This document shows positions 1 to 9,083 of a stretch of DNA of 64,000 nucleotides, in pieces (position 1 is the stretch's first letter; each line of letters opens with the position of its first letter). Made by a program: the position numbers and the translations under genes. Source of the stretch: WHSW01 sp963740055. GTDB lineage: Bacteria > Actinomycetota > Thermoleophilia > Solirubrobacterales > 70-9. The notes under the pieces are model-generated. The model was given only the letters and a program-made list of their open reading frames with translations, did no database searches and was not told the DNA's origin. The DNA is taken from contig CAVUCL010000004.1 of NCBI GenBank assembly GCA_963740055.1, positions 62,001 to 126,000 of the forward strand, given 5' to 3'.

Positions 1-1011
1 GGCCACGACGTGATCGGGATCGAGAACGACATGCGGGCGACCTTCTTCGGCGCCGAGGCCTCGACCGCGGCGACCACGCGCGCCCTGGTCGAGACCGTGC
101 CCGAGTTTCGCTCGCTCGAGCTCGACGTCCGCGACCGCGAGCGGATCGAGGCGCTGTTCGCCGAGCACGGGACGGCGATCGAGCTCGTCGTGCACGCCGC
201 GGCCCAGCCCTCGCACGACTGGGCGGCGCGTGAGCCGCGGACCGACTTCACGATCAACGCGCTCGCGACCCTGAACCTGCTCGAGGCCCTGCGCGCGCAC
301 GCGCCCGAGGCGAGCTTCGTCTTCATCTCGACCAACAAGGTCTACGGCGACCTCGCCAACGAGCTCCCGCTGACCGAGCTCGAGACCCGGCTCGAGCTCC
401 CGCCCGAGCACCGCTACCACGCCGGGATCGACACGACGATGTCGATCGACCGCTCGACCCACTCGCTGTTCGGGGTCTCGAAGGCCTCCGCCGACCTGCT
501 GGTCCAGGAGTACGGACGCTACTTCGGGATCGCCACCACGTGCCTGCGCTGTGGCTGCATCACCGGACCCGCGCACGCCGGGGCGATGCTGCACGGGTTC
601 CTCGCCTACCTGATGAAGTGCACCGTGACCGGCACCCCCTACACCGTGTTCGGCTACGGCGGCAAGCAGGTGCGCGACAACATCCACGCCGACGACCTCG
701 CCGCCGCCTGCATGGCCGCGCACGCGGCGCGCGCCACCGGCGCCGTCTACAACATCGGCGGCGGGCGCGAGTCGAACTGCTCGATGCTGGAGGCGATCGC
801 CGCCTGCGAGCGGATCGCCGGGCGCGAGCTCGAGTGGACGCTCGGCGACGAGCCGCGGGTCGGCGACCATCGCTGGTGGATCAGCGACCTGTCCGAGTTT
901 CGCGCCGCCCACCCAGGCTGGGAGATCACCCGCGACGTCGAGGCGATCCTGACCGAGATCCACGCCGCGAACGCGGACGAGTGGACCGCCTCCGCGGCGG
1001 CACGCGGCTAG
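1..1011 (+). CDS. NAD-dependent sugar-nucleotide epimerase, 5' partial
   Basis: The reading frame is open from the first base, so the start and the glycine-rich NAD motif lie outside the window; 336 residues remain. The segment has the extended short-chain dehydrogenase pattern: a serine/threonine region before a YxxxK-like element, then the run CLRCGCITGPAHAGAMLHGF and the phrase GYGGKQVRDNIH. Both resemble CDP-paratose 2-epimerase (tyvelose epimerase) relatives. The likely role is to make a rare NDP-hexose for the neighbouring polysaccharide genes. Its stop overlaps the stop of the convergent membrane-protein gene by three bases within a CTAG. The exact substrate cannot be fixed from sequence alone. 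Confidence 0.85.
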   Translation, partial: GHDVIGIENDMRATFFGAEASTAATTRALVETVPEFRSLELDVRDRERIEALFAEHGTAIELVVHAAAQPSHDWAAREPRTDFTINALATLNLLEALRAHAPEASFVFISTNKVYGDLANELPLTELETRLELPPEHRYHAGIDTTMSIDRSTHSLFGVSKASADLLVQEYGRYFGIATTCLRCGCITGPAHAGAMLHGFLAYLMKCTVTGTPYTVFGYGGKQVRDNIHADDLAAACMAAHAARATGAVYNIGGGRESNCSMLEAIAACERIAGRELEWTLGDEPRVGDHRWWISDLSEFRAAHPGWEITRDVEAILTEIHAANADEWTASAAARG

Positions 1012-2663
1012 AGCTGGCACACCCGCACCGGGCCCGAGCCGGCGAGCTCGAGCTCCCAGGGCTCGGCCGAGCCGTCGGCCGGGATCTCGAGCAGCGCCCG
1101 CTCGCCGCCGGCCACCCTCCCGAGCTCGACCGGCGAGGATGCGGTCGCGTAGCGGCGCAGGCGCAGGTCGACGTCGGCGCCGCCCGCCTCGACCAGCGCG
1201 CCGCCTGACTCGAGCGGCAGCAGCGCCCCCGCCGGCTTGCGTGCCCCGACCCCGACCAGCGCCCGCGAGCAGAGCCGCGGGTCGGGCGACGACGCCGGGA
1301 CCGGGGCGAGCTCGATTCCGAGTCCGGCGGCGAACACCTTGTCGGCGGCGACCCGGGCCGCCTCCGGCGCCGTCGCCAGCTCCTCGGGCGTGTATGCGGG
1401 CGAGCCATAGTCGTCGACCGCCGCCAGATAGGAGCCGGCGTCGACCTCGCCGAGGTAGTCGACGTCGGAGTTCTCGGGCGTGAGCAGGAACGCGGGATCG
1501 ACCCGGTCGCGGATCAGCTCCAGCGCCGCGAGGCCGCCGCGCTGCTTCTCGGCGATCCCGGCGAGCCCGCCGGCCGCGTTCTCGAGGTAGGAGAGGTTGC
1601 TCAGCGCCGCGAGCCCGGCGACCGCGAAGACCGCCGCCAGGCCCCAGCCGCGAAGCCGCGATCCGCGCGCGAGCTCGGCCGCGATCAGGAGCACGAAGAC
1701 CGCGCCGATGAACTGATAGCGACCGGCGGTCGGCGGGCCGAGGCTGGACGAGTTGAGCCCGGCCAGGAACCAGAAGCCGACCCCGAGCGCGAGCGCGACC
1801 CAGAGCCCGCGCGAGATCGACCCGGCGCGGACCACCCGCCAGACCGCGAGGCCGCCGAGCAGGACCAGCAGCGGCCGCCCCCAGTCCAGGGTCGAGACGG
1901 TGAGCTCGTCGCGCGGGACCCCGAGGCCGAGCAGCGAGGAGAGGCTCGAGGCGAAGCCGTCGAGGATGTAGGCCGGCGTCGTCGCGAGGTTCTCGAGCGA
2001 GACGAAGGTCTGCGCCTCGTGACCCCAGCCCAGGTACCAGAGGCCGAAGACGGCGGTCGGGATCGCGACCACCCAGGCGCGGGCGAAGCGGCGCGGGGTG
2101 AACGCGATGCTGAGCGTCGCCGCGGCGACGAAGGGAATCCCGAGGTCGGAGAACAGCAGCGCGAGCACGAGCAACGCCGCCGCGGCGACGTCGGCGCGGC
2201 GGTGGTCGCGCTCGACCAGCAGCAGCGCGCCCATCCCGCAGGCGATCGAGCCGAAGAAGCTGACCTGGAACGGGAACAGGAGGTCGTCCCACGCCTGCCC
2301 GAGGAAGAGCAGCGGAAGCACGCCCGCGAGCGCCACCCACTCGCCGACGCGGCGGCGCAGGTAGAGCCAGACGGTGGCCACGCTGGCGACGAACATGACC
2401 ACCGCCGGGATCTGGAACGGCCGCGGCGAGTCCATCCCGAAGCCGGCGACGAGCAGCTTGTAGAGCACGATCGGGATCGCGAGCAGCTGCTCGACGAAGG
2501 GATCGAAGATCACGTCGAGCGAGGTCCCGCGGCGGTGCAGGAGAAAGGCCCACTCGTCGCGCCAGAACGTGATCTCCGACATCCAGTGAAGAAGCAGCCC
2601 GGCGGAGAGGCTGGCTGCGGCCGCGAACAGCAGGGTCGCGGGCCTGGGCTGCCGAAGCGTCAC
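1008..2663 (-). CDS. polytopic membrane protein, putative GT-C fold glycosyltransferase
   Basis: This 551-residue protein begins with a hydrophobic segment, then WRDEWAF (an acidic pair in the first predicted outside loop, as in GT-C enzymes). About ten hydrophobic segments and a roughly 150-residue soluble C-terminal domain follow. I chose the GTG at 2663, directly after the upstream small gene, because the longer reading adds only an arginine/cysteine-rich stretch that reads like non-coding frame. It is a paralogue of the 551-residue protein at 31585-33240: the DEW motif, the LYKLL segment and a C-terminus ending PVRVC are shared. A role in transferring sugars from a lipid carrier is inferred from fold and context, not shown. 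Confidence 0.8.
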   Translation of the reverse strand: MTLRQPRPATLLFAAAASLSAGLLLHWMSEITFWRDEWAFLLHRRGTSLDVIFDPFVEQLLAIPIVLYKLLVAGFGMDSPRPFQIPAVVMFVASVATVWLYLRRRVGEWVALAGVLPLLFLGQAWDDLLFPFQVSFFGSIACGMGALLLVERDHRRADVAAAALLVLALLFSDLGIPFVAAATLSIAFTPRRFARAWVVAIPTAVFGLWYLGWGHEAQTFVSLENLATTPAYILDGFASSLSSLLGLGVPRDELTVSTLDWGRPLLVLLGGLAVWRVVRAGSISRGLWVALALGVGFWFLAGLNSSSLGPPTAGRYQFIGAVFVLLIAAELARGSRLRGWGLAAVFAVAGLAALSNLSYLENAAGGLAGIAEKQRGGLAALELIRDRVDPAFLLTPENSDVDYLGEVDAGSYLAAVDDYGSPAYTPEELATAPEAARVAADKVFAAGLGIELAPVPASSPDPRLCSRALVGVGARKPAGALLPLESGGALVEAGGADVDLRLRRYATASSPVELGRVAGGERALLEIPADGSAEPWELELAGSGPVRVCQL

Positions 2664-2673
2664 GGGCGAATGT

Positions 2674-2907
2674 CTAGCGCAGCACCCGCAGCAGCATCCG
2701 CCGCACCGCGAGTCGCGCCCGCGCCAGCGGCCGCCGCAACCGCGCCCCGAGCGAGCTGCCGGTGCCGCTGCCCGCAAGTCGTGCGGCGGCGGCGGTGTCG
2801 GCACTGCCGAGGCGCTCGCGCATCAGCTTCGCGTTCGCGCTTCGCAGGGCGCGGTTCTCGCGCTCGAGCTGCTCGATCCGGCTGCGGTCGTCGGGCTCGG
2901 TACTCAT
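2674..2907 (-). CDS. small coiled-coil protein with basic tail
   Basis: This 77-residue protein starts at an ATG that overlaps the glycosyltransferase stop as ATGA (start 2907, stop 2904-2906), so it is probably translationally coupled. Residues about 8-35 form a leucine/glutamate heptad (RIEQLERENRALRSANAKL). The C-terminus is strongly basic and amphipathic. The same layout, a short coiled coil followed by a basic tail, ends several glycosyltransferases and one methyltransferase of this locus, so it may be a free-standing version of that module. No enzymatic motif is visible and no function is assigned. Confidence 0.7.
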   Translation of the reverse strand: MSTEPDDRSRIEQLERENRALRSANAKLMRERLGSADTAAAARLAGSGTGSSLGARLRRPLARARLAVRRMLLRVLR

Positions 2908-4787
2908 CGGGGCACCGTCCATTCAACCGCGCGCTCGGCCAGGTGCGCGTCGATCGCCTGGCGAATCCACTCCTCGCGCGGTGAGGAGAGCGTGCGCATC
3001 ATCGAGTCGGAGCGGATCCGGTAGTCGATCAGGGGCTCGGGGATCACCTGGCCGAAGAGCCCGCGGCGGCGCAGCTCGCGGTACAGCGCCCAGTCCTCGA
3101 ACCCGGCGACGTCGGTGCTGTAGGCGACCCCGGACTCGAACACCGAGCGGCGGAAGACGGCGCACGCGTCGCCGGCGACGTTGAGCGAGTCGACCGCCCG
3201 GCTCCAGTTGCCGATCGGCTTCAGGCCCTCCGCAGTCCCCTTCCAGGGCTCGCCGCGCTCGTCGATGTAGCGCAGCCACGAGGTGACGAAGGCGATCTCG
3301 GGGTCGGCCGCGAGCGCGGCGACGCAGCGGGCGACGAACTGCGGGGCGAGCACGTTGTCGGCGTCGAGCGCGAGCACGTACTCGCCGCGGGCGAGCTCGA
3401 TCCCCAGGTTTCGCGCCGCCCCGAGGCCGCGGTTGGGCTGCGTGAGCACGGTCAGCGGGTAGCGCTCGGCGAGCTCGATCAGGATCGCGTCGCGCGCCCG
3501 CAGCGAGCCGTCGTTGACGACGATCAGCTCGGTCCGGGGATGGGTCTGCGCCGCGGCCGAGGCGATCGCCCCCTCGACGTGCTGCTCGAGCTCGAAGTAG
3601 GGGATCACGATCGAGACCAGCGGCTCGGCGGCCGGCCGCGCCGGCTGCGGCGCGCGGCGCTCGCGAAGCTCGCGATAGGCGGCGAGGATCGGCTCGGGGT
3701 CGGTGAGCGCCGCGAACCGCTCCCGCGAGCGCCCCGGGTCGTGCTCGGCGCGCACGGCATCGGGGCGATCGACCAGGGGCTCGATCGCGCGCGCGAGCGC
3801 GTCCGCGCTGGTCGCGTCGGTCAGCGTCCCGGCGCCCTCGGCGGCGAGCTCGGTCATGCCGCCGGTCGGGGTCGCGATCAGCGGCCGGCCGCGAGCGAGC
3901 GCCTCGAGCGCCACGTAGGGCCAGCACTCCCACCGCGACGGCACCACGAGCGCGTCGTGGGCGTCGAGCAGCGCCGGGATCTCGCTCCGGGGGACGGCGT
4001 CGAGCAGCCGCACCCGCTCGTCGCCGGCGAGCTCGAGCTCGAGCAGGTCGCGCATCGAGGTCCCGAGCGGCGCGGTCTCGGTGTCGCCGCCGACCATCGT
4101 CAGCCGCCAGTCGGCGTTCTCGAGCCCGAGCACGGCGTCGACGAGCTCGCGGACGCCCTTGCGGCGCTCGAGCCGGCCGAGGTAGAGCAGCCGCAGCGGC
4201 CCGCTGGGCGCGGGCGCCGGCGAGGGCTCGGCCTCCCAGGCGAACGGGTGGCGCACGGTGAGCGCAGGAGCGAGGTCGGCGGCGCCGTAGAAGCGCTCGT
4301 AGGAGCCGTGGATGTCGCCCCCGGCACAGAGCAGGACGTCGCTGTGGCGCAGCGCGTAGCGCTCGAGCTCGTAGGTGAACGAGCGCTCGAGCTCCCGCGG
4401 CAGGAAGCCGTCGAGCACGTCGTAGATCTCGGCGCTGCCGTGGACCCGGACGCAGATCGTCGTCTCGCGGAACGCCGGCGACGCGGTCCGCTTCGCCTGC
4501 GCGGTCACGCAGCCCTCGCCGAGGAAGTCGCAGAACTCGACCAGGTCGGGGCCGCTGCCGCCGTAGTGGTCGACGAGCGCCGCGTGGACGCGGGCGCTCC
4601 ACTCGTGCAGGACGCTGAACGCCGCGCGGCCCTCCCATGGCCGCGGCTCGGCAACGAACGCGACCCGCGCCCGGCCGAGCGCGGCCGGATCGCGGCGCTC
4701 GAGCGCTCGATGGGCGCGGCGGTGGCGGCTGGTGGTGAAGATCGTCACCTCGCACTCGGCCGAGAGCAGCTCGGCGAGCGCGCTCAC
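2904..4787 (-). CDS. two-domain glycosyltransferase (GT4 plus GT2)
   Basis: From the GTG at 4787 the protein has 627 residues. Residues about 1-370 form a GT4 (GT-B fold) domain, with a donor-binding LYLGRLERRKG segment and the late E-rich signature around VVPSRWECWPYVALEALARG. Residues about 390-627 form a GT2 (GT-A) domain with VSIVIPYFE and the metal motif LDADN. The first Rossmann strand and glycine loop (PTVALVSRELAPFGGGGIGRY) are encoded upstream of 4787, in frame, starting right after the UAG of cysM. No ATG, GTG or TTG occurs there; an ACG (4847) or CTG (4838) is the nearest option. The true start is therefore uncertain. The role is probably adding two successive sugars to a surface glycan. 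Confidence 0.85.
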   Translation of the reverse strand: MSALAELLSAECEVTIFTTSRHRRAHRALERRDPAALGRARVAFVAEPRPWEGRAAFSVLHEWSARVHAALVDHYGGSGPDLVEFCDFLGEGCVTAQAKRTASPAFRETTICVRVHGSAEIYDVLDGFLPRELERSFTYELERYALRHSDVLLCAGGDIHGSYERFYGAADLAPALTVRHPFAWEAEPSPAPAPSGPLRLLYLGRLERRKGVRELVDAVLGLENADWRLTMVGGDTETAPLGTSMRDLLELELAGDERVRLLDAVPRSEIPALLDAHDALVVPSRWECWPYVALEALARGRPLIATPTGGMTELAAEGAGTLTDATSADALARAIEPLVDRPDAVRAEHDPGRSRERFAALTDPEPILAAYRELRERRAPQPARPAAEPLVSIVIPYFELEQHVEGAIASAAAQTHPRTELIVVNDGSLRARDAILIELAERYPLTVLTQPNRGLGAARNLGIELARGEYVLALDADNVLAPQFVARCVAALAADPEIAFVTSWLRYIDERGEPWKGTAEGLKPIGNWSRAVDSLNVAGDACAVFRRSVFESGVAYSTDVAGFEDWALYRELRRRGLFGQVIPEPLIDYRIRSDSMMRTLSSPREEWIRQAIDAHLAERAVEWTVPR

Positions 4788-4859
4788 GTAGCGGCCGATC
4801 CCACCACCCCCGAACGGCGCCAGCTCGCGCGAGACCAGCGCGACCGTCGGTCTGCGGCT

Positions 4860-5825
4860 CTACCACCAAACGGTGGACTCGACGCCTTCGAGCTCCTCCA
4901 CGGGAGTGGTGTATACGCCCGACGAGAGGTACTTCCACCCGTCGTCGGGGACGATGAAGACGATGTTGCCCTGGTCGAGCTCGGCCGCGATGCGAACGCA
5001 GATCGCGGCGATCGCCCCGGCGGAGACGCCGGCGAACAGCCCCTCCTCGTGCAGCAGCCGCTGGGTCCAGACGATCGCGTCCCGGTTCGAGACCATGATC
5101 TTGCGGTCGAGCACCGAGAGGTCGATGATCGGCGGGATGAAGCCGTCGTCGAGCGAGCGCAGGCCCTGCACGAGCTCGCCCTGCATCGGCTCGGCGGCGA
5201 CGATCTTGGTCTCGGGGTCGCGCTCCTTGAGCCGGCGCCCGACCCCCATCAGCGTCCCGCCGGTGCCGAGGCCGGCGACGAACGCGCTCACCTGATCGAG
5301 CTCGTCGAGGATCTCGACCGCGGTGCCGTTGTAGTGGGCGGCCGGGTTGGCGGCGTTGCCGTACTGGTATGGCATGTGGAACCCGGCGTCCGCCTCGGCC
5401 ATCTCGAGCGCGAGCTCGACCGCGCCGTTGGAGCCCTTGGCGCCCTCCGAGTAGACGATCTCGGCGCCGTACATGCGCAGGAGCTGGGTTCGCTCCTCGG
5501 TCACGTTGTCGGGCATCACCACCTTCAGCGGGTAGCCCCTGCGGCGGCAGATCATCGCCAGCGAGATCCCGGTGTTGCCCGAGGTCGGCTCGAGGATCGT
5601 CTGCCCGGGCTCGATCGCGCCCTCGGCCTCGGCGGCCTCGATCATCGCCTTCGCGACCCGGTCCTTGACCGAGCCGGTCGGGTTGCGGCCCTCGAGCTTG
5701 GCGAAGATGCGGACGCCCGCCTTCGGCGACAGTCGAGGGAGCTCGACCAGAGGTGTGTTGCCAACCGCCTCGACGATGTCGCCGTAGCGGCCCCCGCAGG
5801 GGCGGTTGAGCGTCTGCTCGAGCAT
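4860..5825 (-). CDS. cysM: cysteine synthase, CysM (CysO-dependent) type
   Basis: This is a 321-residue pyridoxal-phosphate enzyme of the beta-substitution family. The PLP lysine is K54 in NPTGSVKDR and the phosphate loop is TSGNTG (82-86). The YQYGN segment, the GWKYLS phrase and a long C-terminal tail ending in tryptophans resemble mycobacterial CysM, which takes sulfur from thiocarboxylated CysO instead of free sulfide. Genes for a CysO-like protein and a MoeZ lie at 33.2-34.8 kb, which supports that pathway. The start ATG at 5825 is chosen from the family N-terminus; the frame runs open much further upstream but as arginine-rich non-coding sequence. Confidence 0.93.
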   Translation of the reverse strand: MLEQTLNRPCGGRYGDIVEAVGNTPLVELPRLSPKAGVRIFAKLEGRNPTGSVKDRVAKAMIEAAEAEGAIEPGQTILEPTSGNTGISLAMICRRRGYPLKVVMPDNVTEERTQLLRMYGAEIVYSEGAKGSNGAVELALEMAEADAGFHMPYQYGNAANPAAHYNGTAVEILDELDQVSAFVAGLGTGGTLMGVGRRLKERDPETKIVAAEPMQGELVQGLRSLDDGFIPPIIDLSVLDRKIMVSNRDAIVWTQRLLHEEGLFAGVSAGAIAAICVRIAAELDQGNIVFIVPDDGWKYLSSGVYTTPVEELEGVESTVWW

Positions 5826-5854
5826 CGCTTTCAAAAGTGTAGTCGGAGCGGGTC

Positions 5855-5860
5855 TATTCT
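5855..5860 (+). promoter_or_regulatory. -10 element of a leaderless promoter
   Basis: TATTCT ends seven bases before the GTG at 5868 and no Shine-Dalgarno sequence fits between. This matches the TANNNT spacing of actinobacterial leaderless transcripts, whose first base is the start codon. Confidence 0.6.
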
Positions 5861-5867
5861 CCGCCGC

Positions 5868-6815
5868 GTGGCGGCAGCGCGACACGGGCTCGGCAACCGG
5901 GCGCTCGAGCGACTGTCGCGCTGGCGCGCCGAGCTGCGCGACCACGGCCTGCGCACGGCGATCCTGCTGCGCCTGCGCGAGCAAGCCGGCACCGCCGAGC
6001 TCGCCCGCTCGCTGCGGGTCTACTTCGACGCCAACAACAGCCGCGTCGAGCGGCTCGAGCGACTGGCCTCGATCCCGCAGGCGAGCGCCTGGATCGAGCA
6101 GGCGACGCTGGCGACCTCGCCGCTCGTCTCGGTGATCCTGCCGACGCGCAACCGCGCCTCGCTGCTGCCGGCCGCGATCGCCTCGGTCAGCGCCCAGACC
6201 TACTCCGGCTGGGAGCTGGTGATCGTCGACGACGGCTCCGACGACGAGACCGCGGAGCTGCTCGCGGCGCTCGAGGACCCGCGGATCCGGACCCTGCGAA
6301 TCGAGCCGTCCGGCGTCGGCGCGGCCCGCAACGCCGCCCTGAGCGAGGCGCGCGGCGAGCTGATCGCCTACCTCGACGACGACAACACGATGCACCGCGG
6401 CTGGCTCAAGGCGGTCGTCTGGGCGTTCGAGCAGCGGCCCGAGGTCGAGTTCCTCTACGGGGCGATCGTGATCGACGACGTCGCCCGCGGCGACGACCGG
6501 CGCCCTGCGGAGCTGCCGCTGGCCTTCCTCAACGGCTTCGACCGCCGCCTGCTCACCGACGAGAACCTCGCCGACGTCGGCGCGATCGCCCATCGCGCCG
6601 GGCTCGAGGGGGCGCGGTTCGACGAGCAGTTGGTGACGATGGGCGACTGGGACCTGCTCGCCCGAGTCTGCGCCGAGCGCGAGCCGCTCGTGCTCCCGGT
6701 GATCGCCTCCTTCTACTCGACCGCGGCCCCGGACCGGCTCACCGGCGGCCCAACCGAGGCCCACGACGCCGAGCGCGTCCGCGAGCGCGCCCGGGCGGCG
6801 CAAGGCGAACGATGA
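5868..6815 (+). CDS. GT2 family glycosyltransferase
   Basis: This 315-residue protein has a helical, basic N-terminal region of about 85 residues and then a GT2 domain. The domain shows the strand VSVILPTRNRA, a VIVDDGS donor-site motif and the metal-binding AYLDDDN. The GTG start at 5868 lies seven bases after a TATTCT -10 element. The frame is open upstream for 2.3 kb, but that part is antisense to cysM and the GT4/GT2 gene. It overlaps the next gene by four bases (ATGA), so the two are probably co-translated. It most likely adds a sugar to the surface polysaccharide; donor and acceptor are unknown. Confidence 0.88.
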   Translation: MAAARHGLGNRALERLSRWRAELRDHGLRTAILLRLREQAGTAELARSLRVYFDANNSRVERLERLASIPQASAWIEQATLATSPLVSVILPTRNRASLLPAAIASVSAQTYSGWELVIVDDGSDDETAELLAALEDPRIRTLRIEPSGVGAARNAALSEARGELIAYLDDDNTMHRGWLKAVVWAFEQRPEVEFLYGAIVIDDVARGDDRRPAELPLAFLNGFDRRLLTDENLADVGAIAHRAGLEGARFDEQLVTMGDWDLLARVCAEREPLVLPVIASFYSTAAPDRLTGGPTEAHDAERVRERARAAQGER

Positions 6816-8398
6816 GCCCGTCCCCGGTGGTGATGATCGGGCTCGACGCCTGCGACCCGACGCTCGCCCGCGAGCTCGCCGCCAGCGGTCGGATGCCGGC
6901 GCTCGCCTCGCTGCTCGCGTCCGGCGCCGCGGCCGAGACCCGCAACCCCTACGGCTTCTTCGTCGGCGCGATCTGGCCCACGTTCACGACCGCGAACTCG
7001 GTCACGAAGACGAACTTCCACTGCTGGGAGGAGATCGAGGCCGGCACGTATGAGCGCCGGCTGACGAAGCCCGAGGGGCTCGGGCCGCCGTTCTGGCGCG
7101 CGATCGCCGACGCCGGCCACCGGGTCGCGGTCGTCGACGTTCCCCACCACAGGGCCGAGGGCGCGGCCGCCGACTCGATCGAGGTCTCCGAGTGGGGCTG
7201 TCACGACCGCCACTTCGGCCTCCACAGCTCGCCGCCGGAGCTCGCCGGCGAGCTCGAGCGCGAGCACGGCCTGCATCCGGTGCTCGGGATCGACGGGCAC
7301 GCCGAGCGCGAGTTCGCGCCCGACGACTACTTCGCCCGCGAGGATGAGCTGCGCAGCGCCGAGGAGGAGCGCCGGCTGGCGGCGGCGCTGCTCGAAGGCG
7401 CCGAGGGCAAGCGCCGGATCTCGCTCGAGCTGCTCGAGCGCTCGCGCCCGGACCTGTTCATCAGCGTCTTCGGCGAGAGCCACGCGATCGGCCACCAGCT
7501 CTGGCACGCACACGATCCCGGCCACCCGAGGCACGATCCCGAGCGCGCCCGAGCCGACGGCGATCCGGTCGCCGAGCTCTACGCCCAGCTCGACCGCGCG
7601 GTCGCCGACCACGTCGAGGCCGCCGGCCCCGGGACGACGGTGGTCGTCCTGCTCAGCCACGGGATGTCCGACCACTTCGACGGCACCCACATGCTGCACG
7701 AGGTGCTGCGGCGGATCGACGCCTACGACAGCGACGGCCACGCCGACCCGACCAAGCTCGGCGCCGCCCGCCGCGCCTACCTGCGCCTGCCGGCGGCGGT
7801 GCGCCGCGGCGCGCGCCGGCCGATCGCGGCGCTCGTGCGCGCCGACGCGCGCCGCCGCGAGCTGCCCGAGTACTGGGCCTTCGGCGAGGAGGACCCGGCC
7901 TCGCAGCGATTCTTCAACACCCCCAACAACACGGTCTACGGCGGCATCCGGCTCAACCTCGCCGGCCGCGAGCCCGACGGCAAGGTGCAGCCGGGCGCCG
8001 AGCTCGAGCGCGTACGCGAGCGGCTCGCCGAGGACCTGCTCGAGCTCGTCAACGTCGACACCGGCGAGCCCGCGGTCGCGACCGTGACCCGGACCGAGGA
8101 TCACTACGAGCGCGCCGAGCTCGACGCCTTCCCCGACCTGATCGTCGACTGGAACCGAAGCGCCCCGATCGAGACCGTCTGGTCGCCGAAGACGGGCGTC
8201 GTTCGCGCCCCCTACAAGCTCTGGCGCACCGGCGACCACCGGCTCGAGGGCCTGCTCGTCGCCCGCGGGCCGGGGATCGAGCCGGGGCCGAAGTCACCAC
8301 TCGCGATCGAGGACCTCGGACCGTCGCTGGCGGCGCGCCTCGGGGTCGAGCTCGACGGGGTCGACGGCAGGCCGGCGAGCTGGCTCGCCGGCGGCTGA
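6812..8398 (+). CDS. alkaline-phosphatase-superfamily phosphodiesterase/transferase
   Basis: This 528-residue protein lacks a signal peptide. It starts with VVMIGLDACDPTL, whose aspartate is a typical first metal ligand of nucleotide pyrophosphatase/phosphodiesterase relatives. WPTFTTAN supplies a likely threonine nucleophile, FGESHAIGHQ a histidine/aspartate metal region, and SHGMSDHF the late metal motif. It is coupled to the GT2 gene before it and followed nine bases later by a methyltransferase. In a glycan locus such proteins may move or remove phospho-substituents, but that is inference. Substrate and cellular side are not determined by the sequence. Confidence 0.82.
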   Translation: MSPSPVVMIGLDACDPTLARELAASGRMPALASLLASGAAAETRNPYGFFVGAIWPTFTTANSVTKTNFHCWEEIEAGTYERRLTKPEGLGPPFWRAIADAGHRVAVVDVPHHRAEGAAADSIEVSEWGCHDRHFGLHSSPPELAGELEREHGLHPVLGIDGHAEREFAPDDYFAREDELRSAEEERRLAAALLEGAEGKRRISLELLERSRPDLFISVFGESHAIGHQLWHAHDPGHPRHDPERARADGDPVAELYAQLDRAVADHVEAAGPGTTVVVLLSHGMSDHFDGTHMLHEVLRRIDAYDSDGHADPTKLGAARRAYLRLPAAVRRGARRPIAALVRADARRRELPEYWAFGEEDPASQRFFNTPNNTVYGGIRLNLAGREPDGKVQPGAELERVRERLAEDLLELVNVDTGEPAVATVTRTEDHYERAELDAFPDLIVDWNRSAPIETVWSPKTGVVRAPYKLWRTGDHRLEGLLVARGPGIEPGPKSPLAIEDLGPSLAARLGVELDGVDGRPASWLAGG

Positions 8399-8406
8399 GC
8401 GAGCCG

Positions 8407-8982
8407 ATGGCCGCCGCGGAGCTCGAGCTCGGCGACTGGACCCTCGAGCGGGCCGGGATCGAGCAGCTCGAGGCCGAGGTCGCCGCGGGGCGGCGGACCG
8501 TGGTCGAGTGCGGCTCGGGCGCGAGCACGGTGGCGCTGGCGCGGGCGCTGGAGGGAATCGGCGAGGGGGGCGTGCACGCGCTCGAGCACGACCCCACCTG
8601 GGCGGCGCGGACGCGGGCCCGGATCGCGGCCGAGGGCCTCGAGGCCCGCGCGACGGTGGTCGAGGCGCGGTTGGCTTTCGACCCGATCGCCGCCGGTGAC
8701 GGCGCCTGGTACGAGCGCCGCGCGCTCGATCGGCTTCCCGCCGCCGGGATCGACCTGCTGCTGGTCGACGGCCCGCCGGCGTCGCCGGGCACCGACCGCG
8801 AACGCTCGCGCTACCCGGCGCTGGCTCGGCTGCGCGACCGGCTCGCCCCGGGCGCGACCGTGATCGTCGACGACGCCGGCCGCGCCGGCGAGGAGTGGGC
8901 GATCGCGCGCTGGGAGTCGGAGTTCGGGCTGCGCTTCGAGCGCCGGGGAGGCCGGATCGCGATCGCGCGACTCGGCCGCTGA
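8407..8982 (+). CDS. class I SAM-dependent methyltransferase-like protein
   Basis: This 191-residue protein has a Rossmann methyltransferase core. VVECGSGAST is motif I (SAM loop), HALEHD is motif II with the acidic residue binding the ribose, and IDLLLVDGPP and VIVDDAG are the later strands. It is the third gene of a tight plus-strand set with the GT2 and phosphodiesterase genes. The DGPP sequence resembles small-molecule methyltransferases of the Methyltransf_24 type. The acceptor is unknown; sugar O-methylation in the surface glycan would fit the context. Confidence 0.75.
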   Translation: MAAAELELGDWTLERAGIEQLEAEVAAGRRTVVECGSGASTVALARALEGIGEGGVHALEHDPTWAARTRARIAAEGLEARATVVEARLAFDPIAAGDGAWYERRALDRLPAAGIDLLLVDGPPASPGTDRERSRYPALARLRDRLAPGATVIVDDAGRAGEEWAIARWESEFGLRFERRGGRIAIARLGR

Positions 8983-9083
8983 CCACCTGATCCCGGCGCG
9001 CGGCCATGCCCGGCCTTCGCTATCTTGCGGACCCTCCGCGGAGGCGGAGAGACTTGATGTCCAGGGTAGAGAAGGGTGATGTG

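Noticed and set aside
3540..5867. Long open plus-strand frame running into the GT2 gene
   Set aside because: It is antisense to cysM and the GT4/GT2 gene, is arginine/glycine-rich in the manner of high-GC non-coding frames, and the GT2 domain starts only after 5868.
5826..6803. Upstream extension of cysM
   Set aside because: The extension is antisense to the GT2 gene and lacks any protein pattern; the family N-terminus fits the ATG at 5825.
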